A stretch of 64,000 bases of DNA from Cylindrodendrum hubeiense (lineage: Eukaryota > Ascomycota > Sordariomycetes > Hypocreales > Nectriaceae), in assembly GCA_014621425.1 (NCBI GenBank), contig JAANBB010000177.1, positions 1-64,000 on the forward strand, written 5' to 3'. The translations under genes were made by a program, and so were the position numbers. The notes under the pieces are model-generated. The model had not been told where the DNA came from and made no database searches. It saw only the letters and a program-made list of their open reading frames with translations. This document shows positions 10,576 through 21,841 of this stretch, piece by piece (the stretch's first letter is position 1; the number at the start of each line of letters is the position of its first letter).

Positions 10576-12405
10576 TCAAGCGGAAGCAACTCTCTCCACC
10601 TTGCTTTCCCTCTCCTCTGCGGCATAGATCTCCTCCTCATTAATCTTGAAAGAGGCCGACTTCCGAGCTGACACGCCCTTCTGGAACTATTAGGTCTAGG
10701 TTAGCACCGACTTCAAACCCGCATTCGACACAGAGGTACTTACCATAAAGTCCACCTCACCAAAAGTTCGGTCCTTGGTCTCAAACAGGCGGAAGTAGCC
10801 CCAAATCAGCGTCAGAGTTGCCAAACCCGCCCAGAAGAATGCCTGCGTTCAATATCAGTAACGAGCTGCAGTGGAGACGCACTTCCAAAAATAACTTACC
10901 GTCTTGCCCTTGGCATTCCAAGCACCAGGAGAGATGAGCTTGGGCTGGAGAAGACCACCACAGATGATGTTTCCAAAGTAGTAGAAGCTGCGTGCCAGCA
11001 CGACAGTTTGTGTTCGGAGTCGTGTTGAGCCAATCTCAGCGACAATAGTGAAGACGATAGGCCCAACAGACATTGAGTACGCGCCCAACCAGACAATACA
11101 AAGCAGCGATTGTGCCCAAGCGAGCGACTTTGTCTGATGAGGGAGAGCTAGGAAGCCGATAGTCCACAGGATAAGAACGAGGGAACTGAAACCGGTCAAC
11201 CAGATGGTACGGCGACCCCACTTGGAAATGTAGAGCCACGAGACGATGACTCCGATGAAGGCAATGCCGGTGCCACCAAGGGAGATTCCATATGAAGCAC
11301 TCGCACCAATGCCAGTCTGTTGGAAGAAGAAAGATCCGCTGTAGCAGAGAGCTCCACCGTTTGTGATCTGGGACATGAAAGCCATGCATGCAATCTCTGT
11401 TCGGCGGCGGTTGGTGCCACGGAAAGCATCCCAATAATTCACACCCGCGCGCTCCTCAATTTCGAGCTTGTTGGTGTGAACCATCATAGCAATTGTTCCA
11501 TCGAAATCGACTTGGTGATCGGGCTCGGACAGTCGCTGAAGGGACTTCTTGGCCGCGTCGAGTTGGTTTGTGCGGACGAGGAACCACGGCGACTCAGGCG
11601 CCATCCAAGCTGCGATGAAGAGGGGGATAGGCCATATCCACTGGATCGCAAAGGGAACCTTGTAGCTCCACTGGGTTTTGTTATTGACAAGTCCCTTCAG
11701 TACACCGGCCGAGATGAATTGTCCGGTGCACCAGCAAAGGTTGATGTAGGCAGTGAGGTATCCTCGGATGGCGAGGGGAGTCACCTCGGCGGCATAGGCT
11801 GGGCCAGTTGTCGCGAAAACTCCCCAGGGAATGTTGCACAGGAACTGACCAACCAGCATAACCTCGATCGTGGGGGCGAAGAAGACGACAAAGATGAACG
11901 CAGCCAGCCAAAACAGGCTGAGCATGAGAACCTTCCGGTGGCCCCATTTGGCTGTGGCCCATCCGTTCAGCATGGCGCCAATGATATTGGCCAACGCACC
12001 AAGACAGTTGAACTTTTGCTGCCACTCCGCCGAGATCTGATTGTCGCCTGTTGATTCCAAGAACGAGCCGTACTTGTCTCGGAAGCTCGGGTATCCGTAA
12101 AAGGAGCCCAGGAGGGTGACATCGTAGCCCTCCATGATAACCGTCGTCGAGATCACTGTGGTCTGTCAGCTGCGGGAACAAGATCTACTGGGGGAGGGTG
12201 ACTGACAAACGGACCAAAAAGCAGCGCGCTTGTACGTCTTGAAAGCTTGGAGGACGCCGAGGTTGTGCTCCTGGGTCGTTGCCTCAAGGGCGTTATTCGC
12301 CAGGACCTTGTCGTGGAGGTCGACATTCTTGAGGTGGTCAAGCCCGCCATCGGAGATCTCAGCATGGTTGATCTCGTCTCCGCCAACTCTCTTATCGGTC
12401 GACAT
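10576..12405 (-). CDS. MFS sugar transporter, alpha-glucoside (maltose) permease type
   Basis: Four exons, in order of transcription 12207-12405, 10900-12155, 10744-10842 and 10576-10686, give 554 residues. Junctions read WSV-LISTTVIMEGYD, AKGKT-AFFWAGL and GEVDFM-FQKG, all without frame change. The protein has twelve predicted hydrophobic segments and sugar-porter hallmarks: MEGYDVTLLGSFYGYP in the first helix, GHRK in the loop after helix 2, PESPWFLV after helix 6, GRR in the second half and FETKDRTFGEVDFMF at the end. The MEGYD opening and overall pattern match the fungal maltose/alpha-glucoside permease group; substrate specificity is inferred. It acts at the plasma membrane as a proton symporter in that family. 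On the coding strand a TATAA-like element sits about 55 nt upstream of the ATG (near 12461). Confidence 0.92.
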
Positions 12406-15131
12406 TGTGAACTTGGCCTCAATTGGACACAATTGAACACTTATGGGACAGTTGACACCTTATAAACCGAATGGTATGAGGTTGCATCATGGGAAATCCT
12501 GGGACGGCGAGGTGAATGATTATAAGCTCCCCATCCGAGGAGCTATCGGCCAGGATTGTTCCCCCATGGTTCGCTCATGCCAATACGACCCTGGCTTGAT
12601 TGGTTCGTGACTGAGGGAACTCATCGGAGACTCAGGCCCGGCACTCATATTGAACCTGCAGCCGGGTTAGGAACGACGGGCCGTACACAATGCTCTGAGG
12701 TTGATCAAATGGAGGGCTTGCATCGAGCGTGGATCTTGCCATTGGTGGAACATCCTGCGGGGGAGCGACAAGGCCAGGGTGTTGGTTAGTGCCCACACAT
12801 CATGAGTGGACCGGCTATGATCCAAGTTGAAGTTGACCACTCACACTCGCAATGCCCATATCCACTGCGCGGAGTGCTCTGGGGTAAAAACGATGCCACT
12901 ACTGACTGCGGCAAGTGGAGAATCTGGGGTATCCTAGAGAGTCGCGTTATTCATGGTCGGACCAGCCTGTGCTATACCGGTCTGGTTTCCGTTTTCTTCC
13001 TTGCCACCGGCCATGGTCACACAAGCAACAGGGATTCTGGGTTCTTGAAGTTACATTCTGCTGCTGGATGCGGGATGGCCTCGAATTCTTCGGCATTAGT
13101 TTCCGACAGAGCCTGGATGCTGCAAAAAGCCCTTGCTTGAGTAGCAGCTGAGCACATCACGGGAGGCCTGCCTTGCCCGCATCAGCACATGAACACATTG
13201 TAGACGAGCCTCTGAGATTGCTGCAAAGGCGTGGAGTTACTGCTGTTCCATCTGTGGTCCTCTGTAGTAAGTCGTACCACGCCACAGAGCCCCGTGAGCT
13301 TGCACGCGATTCGACTGCTCCACCACTGGCGCAGTGCTGCTCAGAGGGTTATATTTCTATGAAGCACAAGTGCCACAAGCTATCACATGGAGTAGCTCGG
13401 ACTCCGGGAGAGTATGCGACTTTCGTGTGGGGTCAAACCCGCCACCCCCGCGTCTCCAACCGGCCCTCTGCAGATCTTGGCTAAAGGTCAGTTCACTATC
13501 TTGAACCAACCACCGGGTATTGGGCTGTGGGGAATACACAGCAAGATTTGCTTTACTGGATTGACCTTAGCTTCGTGTAATGATGTACAATGGTGTGCTC
13601 GTCTGAGCTGTCTTCATTGGGGTTCATCCTGCGTGTGTGAGGATGGCTATAACCGCTGGGCAGCAGAAGTTCCAGGTACCGTATTTGCCTTGTCTTGAGA
13701 GCTTTGATGGGCCAAGAAAATTGTAGGATAACAAGACTCTTTCTGAATATTGAGGCCTATTCGGCATCTCTCTAAAACATCATGTGTTCTCGCAGCTCGT
13801 GGACCAGGAGAGCACCGCCCAGTGGGACGCAGTGAGGGGGAGGATGACATGTCAGCTTCAACCCACCCAACTCGGTGCACCACCCAGTTCTTGCGGGGAC
13901 CTTGCTAGCGAAGCTGCCTACACGCGGCTATTGTCTCGGTATTTAGCCTATTTGCGATTCCATCAGTCCTGCTTCTGGAGTGGACAGCACTGGGATGCTC
14001 AGAGCGCCTCCATCCCAAGGCCCTGGAAGACCCCTGTATGACGCACCGGGGCCATGTCGAACCACTCGCGAACAGATGAGCCGAGATTCAGTGGACAGCG
14101 ACAAGATGAAAACCCGAAAGAACGGGTGGGAGACATCTCTAGCGCCTCGCAATGTATTTTGCCTATTTTAAACGGCACCCGGGCGCGACGGCCGACGGTT
14201 ACAGTACTGCTACAATCCGACTAGTTTAGCTTGTCACGAGGAAGATCGATCTATGTTTGGTCCCCATCTGCAACAGGCGGCGAGAAGTAGACGCTTCTCT
14301 GTTGGAAATGTCTGTTCACGTCACCCTGAAATGCCGCCTCGTTGAGCATCTGGGAATCAGCCAACATGACTAACACATGTGCGGCAGATGTGTAGTCACG
14401 TAATGGGAAGGGGCAAAATCTCGTGTATTTTGCACCACACACACTGCGTGTCCGAAACAAAACACAACTGTGAATAGGTTGTATCGTTATTGTTATCTTA
14501 GATCTTTACCGAGGGTATAAATGGGAAATAGATTGATGTCGACTCTGAAAGCCGTGACGGCCTGAGGCCGTCGGGTCTGGCTGTACCCAGCCCACCCCTC
14601 AACAACACCATTTTTACAATGTGTTGCAGCAACCTCGGCTGTCAACCCACCCATTTCTCCCGGAATTTTTTAAATCTGCTGAAATCATGCAATTTAAGTG
14701 AGACTTCTTCGCGGAGCTCATCGCAAAATTTGCCTGCGCTCAAGGACTGGACCTTGGTGGGACGGTACGAAAAGTTCAGTTTCCAGGGTCTTCACCAATC
14801 CGTCGCGAGTCCACCGGTTCATCATTCGGGCTTATGGACACTCTACGCCCAGAAATAATTCTTATAATTCTAAATTTCATTAAATTTCAGTCACTATCCC
14901 TAATATCACGGGTCTCGTTGAAGGGGAGGCTGTTTGTGAAATGCGAAGAGCAGCAAAGAAGGGAAATCTTTGTTTAGTAGAAGTAACGACAGCGATCGAG
15001 ATGAGTTATTTAGAAGGGCCGGGCGCAAGCCAGAATCCAGACGTGATGAATTATCTCGAATCTAATTACGTATCGTTGAGGATACACGTGAGTCAACATC
15101 TAATAGCCATTTTTATAGTATTTTACCACCC
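12406..15131. other. 2.7-kb gene-free region, AT-rich toward its right end
   Basis: The left part holds the promoter of the sugar transporter. Scattered short open frames have no domain, start context or splice structure that would make a gene. From about 14,450 to 15,110 the base composition is visibly richer in A/T than its surroundings, with runs such as GGAATTTTTTAAATC. It includes the perfect short inverted repeat at 14556-14572. This patch could be an old, mutated insertion, but I see no terminal repeats or transposase remnant. Confidence 0.45.
14556..14572. repeat. perfect 8-bp inverted repeat with one-base centre
   Basis: GACGGCCT and AGGCCGTC flank a single G, giving a perfect 17-base palindrome in non-coding sequence. 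It could be a binding site for a dimeric protein or chance. Confidence 0.8.
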
Positions 15132-17998
15132 TTAAACGTCCTGGATGTGCCGCCCCAACTCCGCAAAGCCTCCCATTTCCTCTCCTGTGAGACTCCAATC
15201 GGCGTTGTTGTACATTGAGAAGTAGCACTTGTAGTACTCATCTGGCGAGATGTCTGCCATTGACACATCCTGGTATATGTTGTCGCCCCTGCTATCCGTT
15301 GGGGGAATCCAGATGTGCGCAAAGTTGTCCCACAGGTCTGGTTCGAGTTGCATGTCATCACCCGGAGTCTCATCTGGTCGCAGCTGTTGGCCCTGTACTG
15401 AATTATCAAGACCACCTAACTGGTCTCCAAGGTTCAAGTTCCGATGATTTCCTGGTGTGGCAGCTGTGCCATCCAACACATTGGTATTGTTGATGTTCCC
15501 AGAGGCATCGCCCGCGTTGGGAGAGTTGTTCATCGCCTGAAGTGACTGGATTTTGTGGGACATAAGTTTGCATATCCCTCTCAGGTCTTTTATCCTCTGG
15601 GTTGCATGTTTGCTCCCGTTGTCGGCGAGGTACTGCATGGTCTCCAAAGCATCCGGAAGCCCGGGAGATGGGCTGAACTTTTGGCCGTCGTCACAGACCG
15701 AGTCTAAAATCGCAACCAGGATCATAATAAACGATGAAGAGCAAACCGCATCAAAGTCAAAGAAACCATGGATCGCTGGAATTAAGTTAGTAAGATGACA
15801 GTTGATCAGCTGAGATGTTGGGTCATACCAAGGATATTTCGATTTCGAAGAGAACAGACGACCTTCAACAACCTCCGAGCCGCTTCTGAACAAGTTCTTG
15901 ACAGCCTCTCGAGGGGTGAGGTGTTCAAACCTCCGCCATTGGGACGCTCGCCTCGAAGAATGAGTTTCGCCATGTGCAGCATAATGGGCCGAAGAGTGAG
16001 AAGGGTAGCCTACACGCCAATTGTTAAAATCTTCTATTCAGGCCAGTCGAGGCTGATAAATACCTGATAAAGCATGAGATGCAGAGACCCTGTCGTTCGC
16101 AAGCATAGATCGGGACCCATGCCTTGGAAATCCTTAGCTGTATCGGAAGGAATCTCCTGTGAGATCTCGTATAGGGATTTCACAATATCCTGGACGTTTG
16201 GGACAAAAGTGTCCTCAGTATGAAGGTCTGGGCCGTAAAGAACTAATCGCACCGTTCATTAACCAATGCTCAGGTTCAAACCCAAGAAGTACGTACCCGA
16301 TAAAATTCTACCAGTTACTCTAGCGATCTTGATGTTAATGCAAATAGGGCCTGCTGGTGCAAACCCTGGAGAGTTCGTCGGTAGTTCCACGTCAATCGAA
16401 TGATCTGTGATACCGGATGGATTTCCCGTTGCAGCTGCTAAGCGTCTGTGTTTGTGTTGTGTGAGTCAAGCAGTGGCGTTTTCAAATAGGGAAGCCATAC
16501 CTTTCTTGCATATAAATCGTCCAAAAGAGGCGGTTCAAGTGCACTTTTTCGGATTTCATCAAATGCTTGGTTCCAGAAATCTGATGGTACTTGTGCGAAA
16601 TTGCTAGCCGCAACGCAGTGCTTATCTGGTGGCTTAAGTTAGCAGCCGATCTAGCAAAGTGGAAGAGAGAACTTACATAAAGGTACGCCTCATCCCTTTT
16701 GTGAACATTCTGAAGGTAAATGGCGAACAACCCAAATATCTCCACGCCAAGCTTTCCATAGGATTGCATCTCGCTAAGTGTTGGGAGATTCTTGTGTACG
16801 TAGTCGAACAACTCAATCCCTGAGAATTCACCGTTCCCTTCGGGGTTGGCATCGAAAAGCGTGCCAATTGCAATCACGAGCATCATTTCAAGGCACCAAG
16901 GAGAAGCGAGTTGGTTTGGATCATCTCTGTTGGCGTAGAAGAACCATAGGCGGTCTGAGAAGTCTCGTGCATCGACATGGTGTTGGGTGTGTCCGATGTA
17001 GAACATGGCTGCCTCTAGAAGTCGCTGAGCCTCCTGGTGAGATGGCAAATTTGGAATATCTTGGCTGGAGATTCGCATCGGGGTATGCTCTATGGTTGAT
17101 TCTTTGCCAATGGTAGATGCCGGTGTCCTAGAGGACTTGCTGCTGTCATCTTGCTGTGATGGTGACAAAAGATCTTGTACCATGGATGAAAAATTGCGAC
17201 TAGAACTCATGGATTGAGGGACAGGAATTCCTACTAAAGTCAGTAGCTAGAAAATTATTCAATGTGAAGAAGACGAACTTGAACCCGGTGATGCCTGGGT
17301 TGGGCCATTCCCGAATAATGGTGCTGAGAAACTAGGAGATGGACGAGGTAGGATGGGCGACCTTGGCGGTGTATTGCTCCGCCCCGGGTCCGTGTGTGGG
17401 GATAGCTGGGGCAGGGAGCGCTGCGTCGGCGGCCCTGCTGATGGCGGAGGTGCAGTTGCAGCTTCATCTTGAGGGGAAGCATCTACTTGTTGTCAGTCCT
17501 GAGACGCAGTGAGTAGAAAGTGAGTGAGAAGATAGATACCTTGAGTGTTTGACGTTGAGTTCTTGTCGATGGTTTCGTATTGGGCCAGACGACTCTCCAG
17601 TTCCTCAACCCGACTATCACGGTTACTAAGCTTAGAGAGAGCCGGCATATAATAAGAACGAAAGTACTCACCTGGCTAGGAACACCCTCTTGGGGCATTG
17701 CCCACGAATAATGCAGTCCAAGCCGCGCTTGACACAGTACTGGCAGGGGCTAGTTCCAGAACATCTGACCTTTTTCTTGCGGCATGTGAGACAACTATCC
17801 AATGTTAGCTGTTGTCCGAGAGCTCAGTGAAATAATGCTGAGGCGGGCCCCGAGCTCGTCCGAACCATCGGAGCCTGTGCTCGGAACCAAGCAGCGATTT
17901 GTGCAAGAGGACTCCACTTACGCCGAGGATGCTTTGCGTACATCCTTCCTCCCGGCCGTTGAATTTGGCAATCGCACTCGGTCCAATCCGGGAGCCAT
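15132..17998 (-). CDS. Zn(II)2Cys6 transcription factor, 773 residues
   Basis: Ten exons in order of transcription: 17922-17998, 17672-17794, 17540-17625, 17279-17482, 16677-17230, 16501-16625, 16297-16445, 16064-16242, 15829-16009, 15132-15775. The zinc cluster has cysteines at 27, 30, 37, 43, 46 and 53 (CLTCRKKKVRC, then CQYC), and the first exon junction falls just before C27. Exon 3 supplies a short coiled-coil (RVEELESRLAQYE) for dimerisation. A Pro/Ser-rich linker follows, and then a fungal-specific transcription-factor domain containing AYLYISTALRLAISH and ERRLAAATGNPSGITDHS. Intron 5 (16626-16676) is 51 nt, in frame, with a GTAAGT donor and CTAAC branch motif; reading through it would add 17 residues. 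The target genes are unknown. It lies about 2.7 kb upstream, in gene order, of the sugar transporter on the same strand. Confidence 0.9.
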
Positions 17999-18744
17999 AG
18001 TTTCGGGGCGTAATTTGATTTTGGAATCTGGGGCTTGGGTCTGTGAGATCTCCAGGACAATCAAGAAAAAACTGCCAGGGTGCTCTTGAGGAAAGAAATA
18101 TCGGGAGGGGATCCGAGTATCGCGGAGTCAGGCGGGTGCTCGGCAAAACTCTCCGGGCTAAGCCAAACCGACAGAAGGCCGATCACGTGGGTCGCGGGCA
18201 GATAACGGGCGCGCATGACTCAAGGCGGTGGATTGGGCTAACGGATGGGTTTCCGCGGCTTTGCGCTGACTCGGCCCGCGGCGGCCCTGCTGCCGTTCTT
18301 CGGAAGCGCGCACCGAATTTCGGAGTCCATCCGAACTCGGAGCCCCGCAACCCAACGCGGCTGCAGGAAGCAAGAAGATCGATTTATATTGGTGATAGTC
18401 ACCTTTCGTTATCATGACTCCACTAACTGTTCACTTATCTCAAGGCTACATCATAACCCCTGCCCCGTTTTGAGATAATGACTTTCCACGCATTAAACCT
18501 CTCCTTTGGTCAACTACCTCGATATTTCCATGACCTCCGACAACCCGGATGCGGGCGCGGGCCTGCAGTTCGCAGCATGAAGCTTGGTAACAATTTGATT
18601 GATATGCTTCCGTAGGGCTGAAAGAAACGTGCATTGCGCTATGATCTACTATCATACATAATTACAAGGCTCATCGTTCACGCCTTGTCCAGCAAGCGCT
18701 GACAAGGAGGGACGTCATTATACAAAACTTCACATGCTATATTT
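17999..18744. other. intergenic region between two transcription-factor genes
   Basis: This 0.75-kb stretch serves as promoter of the Zn2Cys6 gene on its left and as 3' region of the C2H2 gene on its right; both are transcribed leftwards. It is GC-rich in the middle (18,100-18,370). No gene is seen. Confidence 0.5.
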
Positions 18745-21700
18745 TCACATCCTTGGTTCTCCAGAGTGCTTCATCATCGATGCCGCCATTTTCAGTCTAT
18801 GCCTTGCCTCGGACAACAGTTCCCACCTTGTCGTCGACAGAGCCTCGTCAACAACGCTCAGGAGACCAATGATCTTGTTGCGGTTTCCAACGACTCCCGC
18901 TTGGTTCTGATGCAAATGAAACGCTTTGATCGAGTTGATCGTTGGCGGAATCATGATTTGGAGGTATGTCTTGAGATCTTCGTGTCGATCGCGCCTCACG
19001 CTGTCGAAGTCGGACGACATCGATAAGGAATTGCCTTCGAGGGAGGGTGGCTGAGGACCCTCGTTAGCGTTGGTTGCTGGTGTCGCACCCTGGCCCAGCG
19101 ACCCTGAAGACGACTGAATGCTCGGCTCCGCCGTCATTTGCGGCACAGGTAAGTTATTAGAGGGGTACCGTAGGTTCTCGGGGAATGGATCAATATCTCC
19201 ATCTTGCACGAAACCATAAGCCCAGAGCACCAAGGAGGCGTAGTACAAAGCCCACGCTCTGTTCAAAAGATTGTCGTTCCCGGCATCATACGTGGGGTAC
19301 GGAGGCGGGTTGAAGTTTGATGACATTCCACTGGAGTCACCAAGCGTGTTTCGTCGTGGATCCTCTTGCAAGAGAATGAGCTTGATCAGCTGGAGGGCAT
19401 GGTAAACACCGCCAATCGCGCCAGGGGACGCGACCCACTCCTTGATCTTTGCTTCTGTCCGCCTCCAATCGAGGGAAGAGACAGTGCGCCCAAGGATTTG
19501 GGGAACGCCGGCGAAGATGCAGAGCTCTGGCATGCTGATGTAAACAGTTATATGCCCGAGGTGGTAGAGCACAGTCCCGAGAGTTTGGAAGGCATCACCA
19601 TCATCACTGCCACCTCTGCTACTCAACCCTAACCTCTGCCAGTCAAAGGCAGCGTGCCGAACATGGGCGATGCCATCGTCATAATCCTTCTTCCACCAAT
19701 CGAACGCTCTCAGTAGCTTTGGTCGCCATCTCTCCTGAACTCCAGGGATAGTATCTTGTCCAAGAGTGGATCGATCAAGGTCTCTCTGATGCATCTGCCA
19801 GGTTACTGACAGCAGTGCGGCTAGCAAGGCAATTCTTCCAAAGGGACTTGTTCGGACTTTTTGACCATTGAGCGTCCTCTGCAGACCGTCAAGGAACGTG
19901 ATTGGGGTAACACCATTAGCATAAAGACTAGATTCGACACAGCCAATCTCAGAGGGTGAATCGGATGACCACAGGGTGTTGTCACAAGGCAGAGGGAGCT
20001 TGATTTCGTGGATTACGAGGGTTGGTGTGTGTCCAAACAAGGCAGCATGGGTAGCATCGATGATGAATGCAGCAATGGCCGCCCGGCGGGTAGCCTCTTG
20101 GGCAATCCAATGATCCCACCATTTCTCAGGCGATGATGGATCAAACTGTGGCCGGCTTGATGTATGCACATGTCTTATACTTTGACCTAGCTTGGGGCTG
20201 AGAAGGGGACTTGGGACTCGTGATGCGTATGACGATTGCTTCCCTGTTAGAGCACTTCCTCGGCGCATGAGAGAGAGCGTCGTGGGGAAGTAGATGTGTG
20301 CGCGTTCGTGAAGTACACGGGTTGCGTTCAACTTTTCGTAAACCTCGAGGATGAGAAGTGTTTGGATAACCCATAACTTGGCTGGCGGATGGGAGTCTGC
20401 ATGCATGAAAACCTGCCATCGAAGGTTCCACGACACAAAGGTAGTGAACTTTGAAATTTTGTCCGTCATGTCAGAGGGTCCATTCTTCTTTTCGAGCATA
20501 GATGCTCCCATTAGTAGTACAGCGAGCAAGAGAAAGTCGTGGGCGGTTTCGGGGACAAAAGTCGGCTTGTGAAGGATCGGTAGTTGGTCGTGAAAGTTGT
20601 CCCAGTATGAGTCGATGTATTTCTGTACATTTAACAAACTCAGCACATGTGTATCGGCTTCGCTGTCGCTTCCAAAAATCTCATTTTTAATGTCTGTCGC
20701 TGATTTGGTTCCTTGAGAGCCGATTTCGTTGAACCGTTGAATCATGTATTGAAGCAGGGACTGGCGTTTATGCTCCGACAATCCCGTCTTCCCCAGGTGA
20801 GCAACATCTGCCATGGTGGTGGCCATTGGAATCGTCTCCGACTGGAACCAAAGATTCATTGGCTCCATGAAAGAGCCGCCCATAATGCTCGGTTGGGTCG
20901 AATATTCGGGACAGAGTTGACCAAAGTTGTTGGAATACCCCCCCATTCCTCCCAAGGAACTTCCGGGAACGAATGAATACCCAGAACTGATGCCGCCTTG
21001 TCCATTGAATAGCCAAGAGGTGAACTCGTCCGTACTGGAAGGGGAAACACCAAACGGTTGGTCATCCAGGAGCTGTTCGGCGCTGGTTACGGGAAGTCCC
21101 CCTGGTAGTACGTATGATTGGTTTCGAGTGCGCTCCGGCCTCGTCGTCATTCCAGGGCTCGGCATTGTCATTGGCAGGTCGGCGCCTTGCATCTGATCCA
21201 TCCGAAACGGGACACTCCCCATGGGCTGTTTTTCCGGTGATATTGACGATTCCCGGCTTCGAAATTGCCTTTGGTCGCCGAAAGGGCCAAGGGCATCGGT
21301 CATGTCGTTGCCGTTCTCGTGTTGCCCTGAGCCTCCAACTGCCTCTGACTGCAAGCCTAATTCATCGGTCTCGCCATGGCCATCACCTAAAGAGAGGCTA
21401 TTCTTGCTGAGATTTCTCTCTTTTCCGGGAGAATCCCTAGCCTCATCTTGGGTGTCACTCCAGGCAGATCCATCCTCACTGAAGGAGTACCGTGGATGGT
21501 GTTTAGAGAACTCCCGCTGAGACGTGCTGGGCCGCTGAGACAAGCGACCGTTGCCGTATTGTTGAATTTGCCGTTCATGTCTCAATTTATGGCGGGCATA
21601 GAGATCCTTTCTCACGAAGGAGAATGAGCAGCCCGGGTAGTCGCAATAGTAAATCTCCTTGGGCGAATCTGCAACGCGTCAGCATGGCTGATGTCGAGAC

Positions 21701-21841
21701 GGATAAACTTAACCTACGGTTTAACTGGTGCCTTTGAAGGTGCTCGGCGCGAGAATACGTCCTTCCGCAGCCCTCGTGGGTGCATTGGAACTCCTTGCAT
21801 GAGGCCTTGCGGCGTTTATGACGCGGGGGCGATGAGGCCAT
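18745..21841 (-). CDS. C2H2 zinc-finger transcription factor with fungal transcription-factor domain
   Basis: Exons 21718-21841 and 18745-21668 encode 1015 residues. Two consecutive C2H2 fingers lie at the N-terminus: ligands C20, C25, H38, H42 and C50, C55, H68, H72, both with the C-X4-C-X12-H-X3-H spacing. The 49-nt intron splits the H42 codon, so correct splicing creates the last ligand of the first finger. A basic stretch (RHKRRK) precedes the fingers. After about 200 residues of Ser/Gly-rich linker comes a long region with the fungal-specific transcription-factor look, including WWDHWIAQEATRRAAIAAFIID-like and TWQMHQRDL segments. Such C2H2-plus-fungal-domain regulators are a known Pezizomycotina group; the pathway controlled here cannot be read from sequence. 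No signs of truncation are visible. Confidence 0.9.

Noticed and set aside
12156..12206. Sugar-transporter donor at 12210 (GTTTGT)
   Set aside because: It leaves the next exon out of frame or with an immediate stop; the donor at 12206 (GTCAGT) gives the family sequence WSVLISTTVIMEGYD.
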